A stretch of 64,000 bases of DNA from Xanthomonas hortorum (GTDB lineage Bacteria; Pseudomonadota; Gammaproteobacteria; Xanthomonadales; Xanthomonadaceae). The translations under genes and the position numbers were made by a program. Below are positions 17,403-28,300 of the stretch, in pieces (positions within the stretch are counted from its first letter, which is position 1; every line of letters starts with the position of its first letter). Under the pieces are notes generated by a model. That model had not been told where the DNA came from. It did no database searches and worked only from the letters and a program-made list of their open reading frames with translations. The stretch spans positions 5,219,001 through 5,283,000 of the forward strand of contig NZ_CP101417.1 of NCBI RefSeq assembly GCF_024339125.1. Reading direction: 5' to 3'.

Positions 17403-18004
17403 TGCACGCGGCGCTTGCCTATACTGCGCGCATGCAACCTGCCGATCTTGCGCATCTTCCCGACGAGGAGCTCATGCTCCTCGTCGCCAATGGGTTTGTC
17501 GAACAACCGGCCACCGAGTTGTTCATGCGCCACAACCGCGCCCTGTTCAATTTTTTGGCCTGGTTGTGCGAAGGCAACCTAAGCGAAGCCGAAGACCTCG
17601 CGCAGAAGACCTGGGTCAAGCTGATGACACGCTGCAGCGACTATCGCCCCGGGCAAGCGACGTTCACCAGCTTCCTGTTTCAGATCGCGCGCAACGGCTG
17701 GATCGACATCCGCCGCAGCGCCTATCACACCACCTCGGTTGCGCTGGACGATGCACATCTGCAGCTGCCCGACGACGATCTGAGCACCGAGCAGTTGGCC
17801 ATGCTCGGCCAGCAGCAGCAGCGCGTGCGCGCCGCAGTGATGGCATTGCCCGACGCACAGCGCGAAGTGGTGGTGCTGCGCTTCTTTGCCGAACTCAGCC
17901 TGGAAGAAATCGCCCAGGTGATCGGCGAAGGCTTCGAGACCGTCAAAAGCCGGCTGCGCTATGCATTCGCAAAACTGCGCGGTAGCCTGGATGCGACGCA
18001 ATGA
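17402..18004 (+). CDS. ECF-type RNA polymerase sigma factor
   Basis: This 200-residue sigma-70 family protein has region 2 (LFNFLAWLCEGNLSEAEDLA, then KTWVKLM, with the FLFQIARNGWID segment of 2.3-2.4) and region 4 (VMALPDAQREVVVLRF, then LSLEEIAQVIGEGFETVKSR as the helix-turn-helix). The start at 17402 overlaps the lipoprotein stop; ATG 17432 would give a 190-residue protein and is also possible. Its stop overlaps the start of the next gene (ATGA), the usual place for an anti-sigma factor. The target promoters are unknown. A GAAC-type -35 site upstream of the lipoprotein gene would indicate autoregulation; I could not find one with confidence. Confidence 0.9.
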   Translation: MHAALAYTARMQPADLAHLPDEELMLLVANGFVEQPATELFMRHNRALFNFLAWLCEGNLSEAEDLAQKTWVKLMTRCSDYRPGQATFTSFLFQIARNGWIDIRRSAYHTTSVALDDAHLQLPDDDLSTEQLAMLGQQQQRVRAAVMALPDAQREVVVLRFFAELSLEEIAQVIGEGFETVKSRLRYAFAKLRGSLDATQ

Positions 18005-19794
18005 GTAGCGCATTCGACCGCTTTCTCGCGGGCAGCGATGGCCTTGCCGCATTGCTGCGTGCCCTGCCGTCGCATGCACCGCCTGCGTCCATGGATGCAT
18101 GGTTTGCGCAGGCCGCGCGCACTGCAGATGCCGAACGCAATGCAGCGACTCCCGCACAGGACGGATTGCAATTCGAAGCACCCTCCACGATGGCAGCCGT
18201 GTTTGCCGCCGCCGCAGCGCAAGCCGAACAAGCGCAGGCAGCACAGCGCGCTGCCGTACAGGCGCGTCTTGCGCAGGGCGAACGTGCCGATCAGGCATTG
18301 GGGACGGCGTTGAGCGCATCTGCGCGTGCGTGGATCGAGCAGCAAGCGCGCATCGACAAGGCAGCTATGCGGCCGAGTGTGGATGTGCCCTCCGCTGCAG
18401 ATGTGTCGATAGCTGCAGAGGTATTGCTAGCTAAAGACACTTCGATGGCTGCGGATTTATCTCTAGCTAAAGATGCATCGATAGCTGCGGATATGTCGGC
18501 TTCTTCGAATGAAGCGGTAGATACATCTGGAGCTGCATCGCGCTCCCCATCTACGTCTGCATCTGCTGCTCAGGCTCAGGCTCAGGCATCAACACTGCCA
18601 GCACTCGAATCAAGCACAACCTCTAATCAAACCAGCCACGCAGCCGCCTCCCGGCGCAGCAGCCGTCGCCCGCGCTGGGTGCCGACGCTCGCCTTCGCTG
18701 CATCGATCACGCTGGCCGTTGGCATTGGCCTGCAGTGGCAGGCCAGTCAACCCACGCTGGAGCTGCCGACGGCTACGACGCCTGATACGGCATTGGCAGA
18801 ACCGCAAAAGACTCAACAGGCAACGCGCGACGCCCCCCAGGTGGATCGCACAGCAGACAGCACATCCGACCTGCCTGCACTGCCGGCACCGGCGTATGCC
18901 GAGGCACCCAATGCGGCCGCGCCTTCGATAGCGGCGTTGCCATCGCGGTCGCCATTGCCACCATTGCCCCCAGCGCAGCCATCGCCATCGCCATCGCCAG
19001 CTCCGGCCCTCGCTCCGGAACCAGTTAGTGCGTCACCGCTCACTCCTGCTGCGGCACCTGCACCTGCTGCTGTGCCTGCGCCTGCTGCGGCGCCTCCACG
19101 TGCAGCCATGATCGCCGCCGAACCTGCGCCAAGCGTCGATGCGCAATCCATCGACGCGCAGGCACCAGCAGCGTCCCCGCCGCCGCCTGCTCCCATCGCC
19201 GCAAGCCCGGCCGATGCGTTCGTCAGTGGCTCGCTTGCCGCAACCGCAGATCGCAGCACACCCGCACCCGCACCGATTGCACCAGACGCGGCATCGGCAC
19301 CTGCATCGCCGCCATCGCAAACCTCACTGGTCGAGCGAACACAGACAAATGCGTCTGTAGCAGAAACACCGCTGATCTCCCGCGCTGCGCATGTCGCAGG
19401 CCAGGCTGCTCCGCTGCGCGTGCGCAATGCACCCACACTGCACCTCGATGCCTATCGCGATGCATCTCCATCATCCAAACCAGCCGCAAGCGCAGCCGCG
19501 CCGGACGCAACGGTCTACCAGGCAAAAGGCAGCATGGCCCGCAAGCCAGGTCTGCTAAAACTTTCCACTTCGCCACGCGACTGGCTTGCGCGTTACGCAC
19601 TGTCTGCCGATCGAGTGCCTGCCCAGATCCGCCTCCGGGCCGCCACAGCGGATGCGCCCGAGGTGCAGAGCTGGGCCACTCAACTGCGCGATCAACTCAA
19701 GCAACGCGGCTGGTCGACGCAGGTGGATATCGTGCAAGACACGCATCTGGCCGCTGACCAGCTTCGCCTCGAACCATTCGACACTGCGCAATAA
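18001..19794 (+). CDS. one-pass membrane protein with low-complexity linkers, candidate anti-sigma factor
   Basis: This 597-residue protein matches no family I recognise. The N-terminal ~110 residues are Ala-rich and helical. Residues about 125-165 hold three imperfect repeats of the form SIAAEVLLAKDTS / SMAADLSLAKDAS / SIAADMS. A basic stretch (ASRRSSRRPRW) precedes one transmembrane helix near residue 230 (VPTLAFAASITLAVGIGLQW). A long Pro/Ala/Ser-rich region of about 270 residues follows. The C-terminus is a small folded domain (STSPRDWLARYALSADRVPA to WSTQVDIVQDTHLAADQLRL). The topology and the ATGA overlap with the sigma gene fit an anti-sigma factor with an N-terminal cytoplasmic domain and a periplasmic sensor. 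There is no zinc anti-sigma motif, so this is inferred from context. Confidence 0.7.
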   Translation: MSSAFDRFLAGSDGLAALLRALPSHAPPASMDAWFAQAARTADAERNAATPAQDGLQFEAPSTMAAVFAAAAAQAEQAQAAQRAAVQARLAQGERADQALGTALSASARAWIEQQARIDKAAMRPSVDVPSAADVSIAAEVLLAKDTSMAADLSLAKDASIAADMSASSNEAVDTSGAASRSPSTSASAAQAQAQASTLPALESSTTSNQTSHAAASRRSSRRPRWVPTLAFAASITLAVGIGLQWQASQPTLELPTATTPDTALAEPQKTQQATRDAPQVDRTADSTSDLPALPAPAYAEAPNAAAPSIAALPSRSPLPPLPPAQPSPSPSPAPALAPEPVSASPLTPAAAPAPAAVPAPAAAPPRAAMIAAEPAPSVDAQSIDAQAPAASPPPPAPIAASPADAFVSGSLAATADRSTPAPAPIAPDAASAPASPPSQTSLVERTQTNASVAETPLISRAAHVAGQAAPLRVRNAPTLHLDAYRDASPSSKPAASAAAPDATVYQAKGSMARKPGLLKLSTSPRDWLARYALSADRVPAQIRLRAATADAPEVQSWATQLRDQLKQRGWSTQVDIVQDTHLAADQLRLEPFDTAQ

Positions 19795-19999
19795 GGGCGC
19801 CCCCTTTCAGCACAACGCTGCAATCAACGCAGCCATCAACGCAAGGTAGCGTCACTGGGCAACGCGCGCAGTTGTGTAAGCCCTGACCTTTTGGTGGATC
19901 AGTCGTCTCTCAAACGTCAGACACTGCACAGCGCATCGCGAATAAACACTCAGCAAATCGACCGCGCACATCGGCAACTCAACGCGTACACCACAGGCA

Positions 20000-20572
20000 C
20001 TAAGCGCCAACAGCCTGGTCGTCGTCGCGCAACTTGCTGGTCAACACATGGTCGCGCCAGACGCCGTTCAATTGCAGATAACGCCGGGCATAACCTTCGA
20101 TCTGGAAACCCAACCGCTGCAGCACACGCGCACTGCGCAGATTGTCGGGGACGTATTGCGCCATCACCCGATGCAGCCCGAGCGGGCCGAATGCGAAGGC
20201 GATGCCCTGCGTGGCCGCCCACTGGATCAACCCGCGTCCCTGCTGCTGCGCATCCAGGCCGTAGCCCAGATGGCAGCCCTGGAAAGCGCCACGCTGGATC
20301 TGGGTGAAGCCGACCGTGCCGATCACCTGTGCCTCGCTCAACAACACCAGTTGCAATTCGCGTTCGCCGGGCACCGCGGTGCGATAAGCGATATTCAGCC
20401 GCCGCCAGCCGTCGGTGGTGTAGAACGCAGGCGGCCGCAGTGGCATGGCACCGGCGAGATGTTCACGGTTACGGGTGTGGTAATCAGCCATCGCCGCTGG
20501 ATCGACCACCGCCAGATCGCATAGCACCACACCGTCTGCATGATGCACTGGCGCGAAGACGGGAAGGCTCAT
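20000..20572 (-). CDS. GNAT acetyltransferase, RimJ/RimL-like
   Basis: This is a 190-residue cytoplasmic N-acetyltransferase. The acetyl-CoA loop reads GYGLDAQQQGRGLIQWA, preceded by the strand QLVLLSEAQVIGTVGF. The typical RimJ end ARVLQRLGFQIEGYARRYLQ, then NGVWRDHVLTSKL, is complete. RimJ/RimL relatives acetylate N-termini of ribosomal proteins or small amines; the substrate here is unknown. It lies on the minus strand just before the chemosensory genes, and its start is 51 bases from the chpC stop. It may be read from the same transcript, but no functional link is evident. Confidence 0.88.
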   Translation of the reverse strand: MSLPVFAPVHHADGVVLCDLAVVDPAAMADYHTRNREHLAGAMPLRPPAFYTTDGWRRLNIAYRTAVPGERELQLVLLSEAQVIGTVGFTQIQRGAFQGCHLGYGLDAQQQGRGLIQWAATQGIAFAFGPLGLHRVMAQYVPDNLRSARVLQRLGFQIEGYARRYLQLNGVWRDHVLTSKLRDDDQAVGA

Positions 20573-20623
20573 GACAGTGAGCGTAGTACAGATGCCGCCG
20601 CGTCGTCGTCTAGCCAGCCGCGC

Positions 20624-21100
20624 TTAGGCAGCAACCGCCGCAAGCGCCTGCGCAACCTGCGCTTCGATCGCATCCAGGTTCGGCAGCAGTGCGCTCTGCT
20701 CGCCCAGCAGCACACGCATGTGCACGCCGTCGGGCAGTGCGTCTTCGGAGGCGTCGGCAAGCAGGCCGTCGCGCGGCACCGAGATCAACTGCGGGAACGA
20801 GGCGGTGAGCAGCGCGAAATACGGCAGCGCCGGATCGCCACCGAGCGCCTTCAGCACGATCACCTTGTTGTTGACTGCGGCGGGCTCTTCGCCCATGCCG
20901 CTGAGGCGCGCGAACGACAGCAACGGCACTTTCCAGCCGTACCAGTCGATGCGCCCGACCACCCAGCGCGGCATGTCGGCCATCGGCTCGACCGCTACCC
21001 GCGACATCACCTCTGCCACGGTGGCATTTGGCAGCAGCACGCGCTCCTGTCCGGCCTGGATCAGGACGCCGCGGATTTCGTCATTGTTGGCGTAGCTCAT
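20624..21100 (-). CDS. chpC: CheW-like scaffold protein of the pilus chemosensory system
   Basis: The 158-residue product is a single CheW-like domain that would couple the PilJ receptor to the ChpA kinase. RGVLIQAGQERVLLPNATVAEVM and PRWVVGRIDWYGWKVPLLSF match the two conserved beta-strand segments of the family. It is the last gene of the pil-chp cluster, 34 bases after chpB, in the position of P. aeruginosa chpC, where a second CheW is thought to serve as an alternative receptor link. The start at 21100 follows directly from the intergenic spacing. Confidence 0.85.
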   Translation of the reverse strand: MSYANNDEIRGVLIQAGQERVLLPNATVAEVMSRVAVEPMADMPRWVVGRIDWYGWKVPLLSFARLSGMGEEPAAVNNKVIVLKALGGDPALPYFALLTASFPQLISVPRDGLLADASEDALPDGVHMRVLLGEQSALLPNLDAIEAQVAQALAAVAA

Positions 21101-21134
21101 CGCACTTGTTCCGATCTGAGAGGAAGCGCCCGGC

Positions 21135-22322
21135 TTACGCCGGCCAGCGCTGTGCCAACGCCTGCGCCAATTGCGCAGGGTCGCCGGTCAAAATGCCTTG
21201 GCGTGCCAGACGCGCTGCCGCAGCCGGGTCGTAGCAACCGTCGGCGGACTGACCCGCCAACCAACCGCCCTGTTCCGCCAGTGCCAGCGACGCATCCACC
21301 AGCGCCTCGTTGGCACCGCTGAGCATCAGCACCGCACTGTCGGCCGGCGGCAACGCGGCCACCAGCGCGGCAGGATCGGTGTGCGCGATAAAGGCCAGGG
21401 CGCCCGCATGCTGCTGCACACCGACTTCTTCGGGCAGTACATACACCTTGCCGGCCACGATCACCTGGCCGACTTCAGCCAGTTCGACCGGCAGCGCAGA
21501 CACGCGCCCCATCTGCCGCACCAGGTTGCCGTACTGCCCACCGTCCAGCGTCATGCGCACCAGCACGGCGCGCGGAAACTGCGGCGGCAACGCGCCCAGC
21601 AGCCGACGGATCGCATCCGGGCCACCGATACCGGCCATCACCAGCACCGCGCCGGCGGCCTCGCCCGTGTGGTCCAGCTCCACCAGCGACAAACCGCCGG
21701 TCGACAGCGCCGCCACGTCCAGCTCGGCACGCGGGCGCACCACCACGGCGACCTCATCGACCAGGCCCCAGGTGCTGGAATCGCCCAGCGAAAGGCTCGG
21801 TTTGTCGTCAACAACCGCAGCGGCATCAGTGCTGCCGGAACGCGTGAAAAATCCATCGCCAGGAATGCGTTCGAAGATCTGCGCCGCCGCTTCCAGATGT
21901 TGATCGAGCTGCAGATCCGAATGCTGCCGCGGCGCCAGTTCCAGGCCCGGCTCGGGCTGCAACGACGGCTCGCTCTCGGTGCCCGGCGGCAACACGTCGG
22001 CATGGCCGTGCAGCTTGGCGGCCAGATGGCGTACCCAGCGCTGCGCTTCCCAGCCCTCGCGGCGCACGGTCAACTCAGCCTCGTCGAAGATCACCGTGAT
22101 GCCCGGCATGTTGAAGGCCGGCTCCAGCGCCTCGAGTGCGTCTTCGATCGACGGCTCCAGCGCGACCAGCACCGCCACCGGCTCGGCATCGCGCAGCATC
22201 TGCACATCCACCGCAGAGGGATCGTCTTCCAGCACCACCTGCGCGCCGGCCAGACCGAGCGCTTCACGCAGGCGCTCGCGCGCCGGACCGGGCCGGCCCA
22301 GCAGGGCGACCGGCGTTCCCAT
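21135..22322 (-). CDS. chpB: degenerate CheB-like protein (ChpB position), predicted catalytically inactive
   Basis: The 395-residue protein has an N-terminal receiver-like domain (PVALLGRPGPARERLREALG) without the acidic pocket and a C-terminal CheB-methylesterase fold. The catalytic serine motif, normally GASTGG, reads MAGIGG near residue 231, with Gly for Ser. The QHMP histidine segment reads VRMTLDGG, and the GNDGAAG aspartate segment reads GANEALVDA. All three triad residues therefore appear lost, while the fold strands (AGKVYVLPEE) remain. I chose ATG 22322, 7 bases after the chpA stop. Loss of catalysis suggests a scaffold or regulatory role, or decay. The fold assignment is good; inactivity is inferred from an alignment by eye. 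Confidence 0.82.
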   Translation of the reverse strand: MGTPVALLGRPGPARERLREALGLAGAQVVLEDDPSAVDVQMLRDAEPVAVLVALEPSIEDALEALEPAFNMPGITVIFDEAELTVRREGWEAQRWVRHLAAKLHGHADVLPPGTESEPSLQPEPGLELAPRQHSDLQLDQHLEAAAQIFERIPGDGFFTRSGSTDAAAVVDDKPSLSLGDSSTWGLVDEVAVVVRPRAELDVAALSTGGLSLVELDHTGEAAGAVLVMAGIGGPDAIRRLLGALPPQFPRAVLVRMTLDGGQYGNLVRQMGRVSALPVELAEVGQVIVAGKVYVLPEEVGVQQHAGALAFIAHTDPAALVAALPPADSAVLMLSGANEALVDASLALAEQGGWLAGQSADGCYDPAAAARLARQGILTGDPAQLAQALAQRWPA

Positions 22323-22329
22323 TGCGCCA

Positions 22330-25300
22330 TTATTCTCGGACACGGGCGATCCCCAGCAGGTCATACACGTTTCGCATCAGATCCAACTCTTGGTAGGGCT
22401 TGCCCAGATAACGTTGCACACCGATCTCGAAGGCACGCTGGCGATGCTTCTCGCCACTGCGCGAGGTGATCATCACGATCGGCACCGCCTTGAAGCGCGG
22501 GTCGGCGCGCATGGCGGTCGCCAACTCGTAGCCGTCCATGCGCGGCATTTCGATATCCAGCAGCATCAGGTCGGGCACGCGCTCTTCGAGCAGTTCCAGC
22601 GCCTCGACGCCGTCGCGGGCGGTGGTGACATCCAGGTTGTGGCGCTCCAGCACGCGGCTGGTGACCTTGCGCATGGTCAGCGAATCGTCCACCACCATCA
22701 CCAACGGCACCTGGCGCTGCGCTTCGGCCGGCGTTTCCAGCGCCGGACGCGCCGGCTGGCTGAGGTAACGACGTACCAGCGGGGCCACGTCCAGGATCAC
22801 CACCACGCGGCCATCGCCGGTGATGGTGGCGCCGTAGATACCCGGCACCGAGGCGATCTGCAGACCCACCGGCTTGACCACGATTTCGCGGTTGCCCAGC
22901 ACCTGATCGATCGCCACTGCCGCGCGCAGGTCGCCCGCACGCACTAGCAACAACGGCACCTGCGCCTGGCCATCGGCACGCGCAACCGGCTGGCCGACCA
23001 GCGAGCCGAGATCGTGCAGCACGTACTCCTCGCCAGCGTAGTGGTAACCGCCCTCGCCCGATTCGTAACGGCTGCGCGAGATGCGGCCGATACCGCTGAC
23101 CGAACCCACCGGCACCGCGAAGGTGGTTTCGCCGATCCGCACGAATACCGCCTGGGTGACCGCCAACGTCTGCGGCAGGCGCAGGGTGAAGGTGACGCCC
23201 TGGCCGCGCACCGAGTGGATATCCACCGAGCCGCCGAGCTGACGTACTTCGTTGCGCACCACGTCCATGCCCACGCCACGGCCGGCCAGCTGGCTGACCT
23301 GCTCGGAGGTACTGAACCCGGAGGCGAAGATCAGCCCATCCAGTTCGACCTCGCTGAGCTCCTGGCCGGGTTCGATCAGGCCGCGCTGCTCGCCGCGGCG
23401 ACGGATCGCCTCGCGGTCCAGCCCGGCGCCGTCGTCGGCCACTTCCAGCACGATTTCCGAGCCTTCGCGGCGCAGACGGATCGCGATGCTGCCCTCTTCC
23501 GGCTTGCCCGCCTCGCGCCGTTGTTCCGGCGTTTCCAGGCCATGCGCCACCGAGTTGCGCAGCATGTGTTCCAACGGCGCGACCATGCGATCGAGCACGT
23601 TGCGATCCAGCTCGCCCTGGGTGCCTTCGAGCACCAGGTGCACCTGCTTGCCGGTATCGGTGGCCGCCTGGCGCACCACCCGGCGCAGACGCGGCACCAG
23701 CCCGTCGAACGGCACCATGCGCGCACGCATCAGGCCGTCCTGCAGCTCGGAGCTGACGCGCGACTGCTGTTGCAGCAGGCCGTCGTATTGCCGCGAGAGA
23801 TCTTCCAGCACGCCCTGCAAACCGCCCAAGTCGGCCGCCGATTCGTTCAGCGCGCGGCTGAGCTGCTGCAAGGTGGAGAAGCGGTCCAGTTCCAGCGGAT
23901 CGAAGGTGCGATCGCCCTGGTCCTGCTCGCGCTGATAACGCGCCACGATCTGCGCTTCGGTTTCCAGGTCCAGACGCCGCAGCTGGTCGCGCAAACGTGC
24001 GTTGGTGCGATCCAGTTCGCCCATGGCGCCACGGAAGGCGCCCATCTGCTGTTCCAGCCGCGAGCGGTAGATCGCCACTTCGCCGGCGTGATTGACCAAG
24101 CGGTCCAGCAGGTCGGCACGCACGCGCACCTGTTCCTGCTGCGCGCGCGGCATCAGTTCTTCCTCGACCTGGCCCTCCACCGGGATCGGCGCCGACAGCG
24201 GTGCCGGTTCCACCGACGCCTTGGCGATCGCACGCACATCGGCGTCGCTGGGCGGGGCGGCATTGCGGCCACGGGTACGGGTTTCGAAGGCTTCCACCAG
24301 GTCGGTCGGCATCGCCACGGCGCGGTGCATGCCGGTGCGAGTCAACAACTGGTGCAGACGATCGAAGCCGCGCTCGAACAGGCGCACGTCGTCGCGATCG
24401 ATATCGGTGCGGTTGGCCGCCACCGCTTCGAGCAGCGATTCGATCGCATGGCCGAGATCGCCGATGGCGTTGATGCCGGCCATGCGCGCGCCGCCCTTGA
24501 GCGTGTGCAGATCGCGCTGCAGTCCGTTGAGGACATCGCGGTCTTCCGGCACTTCGCGCATGCGGGCGATCAGACCATCGCAATGGTCCAGCAGGTCGCG
24601 GCCTTCCTCGACGAAGATGTCGACCAATTCGCCATCGAGCTGATCGAAGTTGAGCTGACCGATATCGAAGGCAGCACCGGCATCGTTGGCAGTGGTGTCG
24701 GCCGGTGCGGCTTCTTCCACCGGCGCGCTGAAGGTTGCGGTTGTGGGGTCTTCCTGCTCGCTGGCTTCTGGTTCGCTGGCCAACTCTTCGCTGGCCGGTT
24801 CGATGTGCTCGATGTGTTCGATGTGTTCGGCTTGTTGAGTGTGATCCAAGTACTCAGTGGGTTCGACATGATCCGTTGCCACGGTCGTGTCGTGCGTTGC
24901 GTGTTCGTCGCTGTGTCGAGCGTCGGCATCGGTGTTGCCGTCCTTTTCGGCATCCGCATCGACATCTGCAGTCGCGTCGGCATGCAGCTCCGGTGCGATC
25001 TCGGACTGCGGATCGCCGGTCTCTTCGACCTGATCGGCCACCTGCGCCATCTCGAAGGCCTGCACCGACTCGATGGTGTGCTCGGGTAAGGCTTCTGCGG
25101 TTTGCTCGACTTCTCCAGCATGTTCTTCGGCGGCATGCTCGTGCGCCTGTGCGTCCGACAGCACTTGTTCGTTCGAGTGGGCGTGTTCTTCCGAACGCGC
25201 CTGATCGTCAGTCTGCGCGCCGGAGTGAACATGCGTTTCAGCTTCCGCATGCTCATACGAAGGCGCGGGCTCTTCCGAGTGCACCTGTTCGCCAGACTGG

Positions 25301-28300
25301 GCGTGTTGTTCCGAATAGGTCTGCTCGCCCAGCTGCGCGTCGTCTTCCGTGGCCACGGCAGCGTGGTCGTGCACTGCGGAAACCTGTTCGTCCTGATCGG
25401 TCGATACGCTGTTCAGCGCTGCGGTTTCCGGCGTCCAGTCTTCGGCTGTCGATGCAGGCGTCTCATCGGCCACCGGGGCCTCATCGTGTACCGCCTGCAA
25501 CGCTTCGATGGTCTCGACAGGCGCTTCGTCAGCAGACGGCGTGCCGTCGACCAAGTGCGCGCCGGCATCCTGCGCCGGTGCGTCGCCATCGATCTGGGCG
25601 TGCTGATCGTGCACGGCCGCGTGCTCAGTCAGCGCCTGCTGCTCACCGTCTGCATGTGCTGCCTCTGCGCGCTCGGCATCTGCCAGCTCAGCGTCCGGCG
25701 CAACAAGCGTCTGCACATCACCCAACGCGGCTTCTGCGTCGGCCAACTCGTCCACCGCAACGTGCTCGGTCGCTTCCGGCACATCGCGTGTTTCGTCGTC
25801 ATGCGACGTCGTGTCGGCAATCGGGGCGTGCTGCAGTTCGGTCGCATCCCAGGCGTCGGCTTCGACCACCGGCTCATCGGCCGAGGTGTCGTGCGCGTCG
25901 GCAATGTGCGATGCGGCTTCCTCGGCGCGCTCGTGCTGCGCAACATCGCCCTGCAACGCGTCAACCACCTGCGCCGACTCGGCCGCAGATGCGAACGCAT
26001 CATCGCTCGATGCATGCGCGGTCTCGGCCACATCGCCACTCTGCTCTGCCGATGCAACACCCTGCTCTGCCGACACAACATCGGCGGTCTCGTGTGCGTC
26101 GCTTGGCGCAGGCGCTTCCAACGCGAGCGCCGAGGTGTCTTCGGCTTCCGCTTCGGCCAGCTCGTCGACCGCGATCGGTGCATCGGCATGGACAGCGGCC
26201 TGCGCATCGGCATCCTGCGTCGCCTCATCGGCAACAGGGGGCGGCGTGGCGGTATCGACCGGATACGACGACAATGCGCTCGCATCCAGATACTGCGACA
26301 GATCCTGCATGCCGGTCAGCTCGACCGCCACGTCGTTGCCGACAGCCTCGTCGCTCGTCGCGTCGAGATCGTCCAACTCCTCCAGGAACACCTGCGGTGG
26401 CCACTGCGCTTCCGGCAGCGTATCCGCCAGCGCGCGCAGGCGCTCGGTCAATGGCGCAAACGATGGAATCAGCGGCGCATCGGCGCGTAACGCAGTGACG
26501 GTGGTGGCAATCGCGGCGGCGGTCGCCTTGATGGCATCGATGCCGTCGGCCGATGGCGTCACCGAGGCGGCGAGCAGACGCTTGACGTAACTTTCGGCCG
26601 GCGTGGTCACCAAGGTGATTTCCGGCACGTCGGTCATCGCGAACGCACCACTCATCGTGTGCACAGCGCGCAGCACTTCTTCGCTGACAAGCTGCGGCTC
26701 GACCTGCGTGGCCTGCAGCCAGGCGTTGACGGTTTCCAGGTGGGTGGCGACTTCTGCTTCCAGAATCTCGCGCAGTACGCTGTCTACCGACGCAGGTGTG
26801 CCGCCGGTTGCGGGCAGCACGCCGGCAATGGCCGGAATGTCTGGAATGACTGCGACATCTGCAACACCAGCCGTCGCTGGCGTCGCCGGCGCAGGCACGT
26901 AATAGAGTTCTTCGCCGGCGGCAACGCGCTCGGCAACGGCTTGGATTTCAGGCAGATCTGCACTGATGCGGCCCTGGTCGCGCAGCGCCGCATTGAATTG
27001 CGGCAACACGTCATACGCAAGTTGCACCATCGCCACGACCGCCGGGCTGGCCGGCCGCGAGTTGTCGAGCACGCGGTTGAGCATGCTCTCGATCTTCCAG
27101 CTGAACTCGCCCAGCACATGCGCGCCGACCAGCCGACCACTGCCCTTCAAGGTGTGGAAGACGCGGCGGATCGGACGCATGGTTTCGGGGCTGTTCGGGG
27201 CGGCACGCCACACCGGCAACAGTTGGCCCAGATTGACCAGTTCTTCGTCGAACTCTTCCAGGAACACGTCGCGGATATCGTCGTCGATATCGCTGTCGCC
27301 GAAGCCGCCAAAGATGCCGGCGTCCGCAGTGCCCTGCACGGGTTCGCTCGGCGTCTGCACCGGCGCTGTTTGCGCAGTGTCTGGCTCTGCGTGGGTGTCG
27401 GCGGCAGTGTAGGAAGTGGTCTTGGTCGTCAACGGCGCCTGCGGACGATTCACGTCGAACTGCGCAGCGGCAGCGTCGAGCTGGGCCAGGAACGCGGCCG
27501 ATGCGTCGTCCAGTTCGAACTCGCTGACCACCGCCTGCTGCACGCGCGGCGGGCTCGACTCTGCGGTGTCTTCCACCGGCGGAGCCTGCGGCTCTGGCTC
27601 GGCGTCGACGAACGGGTTGTCCGGTTCCTGCGGCGGCAGTGGCGGCAACGGCGGCGGCGAGAACGCATCGTCGATGCTGGTCTGCGCGCGGCGGGTGTTG
27701 GCCTCGGCCTCGGCGATGAAGTCCAAGGGTACTTCGGTCTGATCCGCATCGCCCGGCAGATCGATCTGCTCGATCTGCAGCGGCGCCTGCTCGGCGACCA
27801 CCGGCGTTGCGATGTCGTCCTGCTCCAGCGCGCTCAGATCCACGGTGTAACTGACCTGCGCAAGCTCGGCCGGCACCGTGCCGTCCTGCTCGGCCGACAC
27901 CGGGTCGAACGCGGAGGTCGCGATCGGCGCGGCCTGCTCGGTGGTTTCCAGCTGCCAATCGCCAGGCGCCTGTGCGCCATCGTCGGACAGGTCCAGCGGC
28001 GCGACCGTAAACGGCACGTGCGCCTGACCGGACACGGTTTCTTCGGCAGCGACTGGGTCGAACGAGAACACCGTATCGGTGGCGGCAGCGCCGGTGTCGT
28101 GCACCACGCTGGCCGCGAACGGCGCCTCGGTCACGGTTTCGTTGGCCCATTCCAGCGAAGGCGTAGGCGCAATATCGTTGGCGGCCACAACGCCCGGCGC
28201 AGCGGCAAGCGGTGCGAACGCGGCGGCAACCGGCTGCGGCTCGACCACGTCGCCCGGCTGGTCGGCACCCACCGGCAATTCGGACGGCTGGCCTGACGGC

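Noticed and set aside
24735..26498. 587-residue open frame opposite the ChpA linker
   Set aside because: It is an Arg/Pro/Ala-rich shadow of the repetitive acidic linker. The minus frame continues uninterrupted through ChpA.
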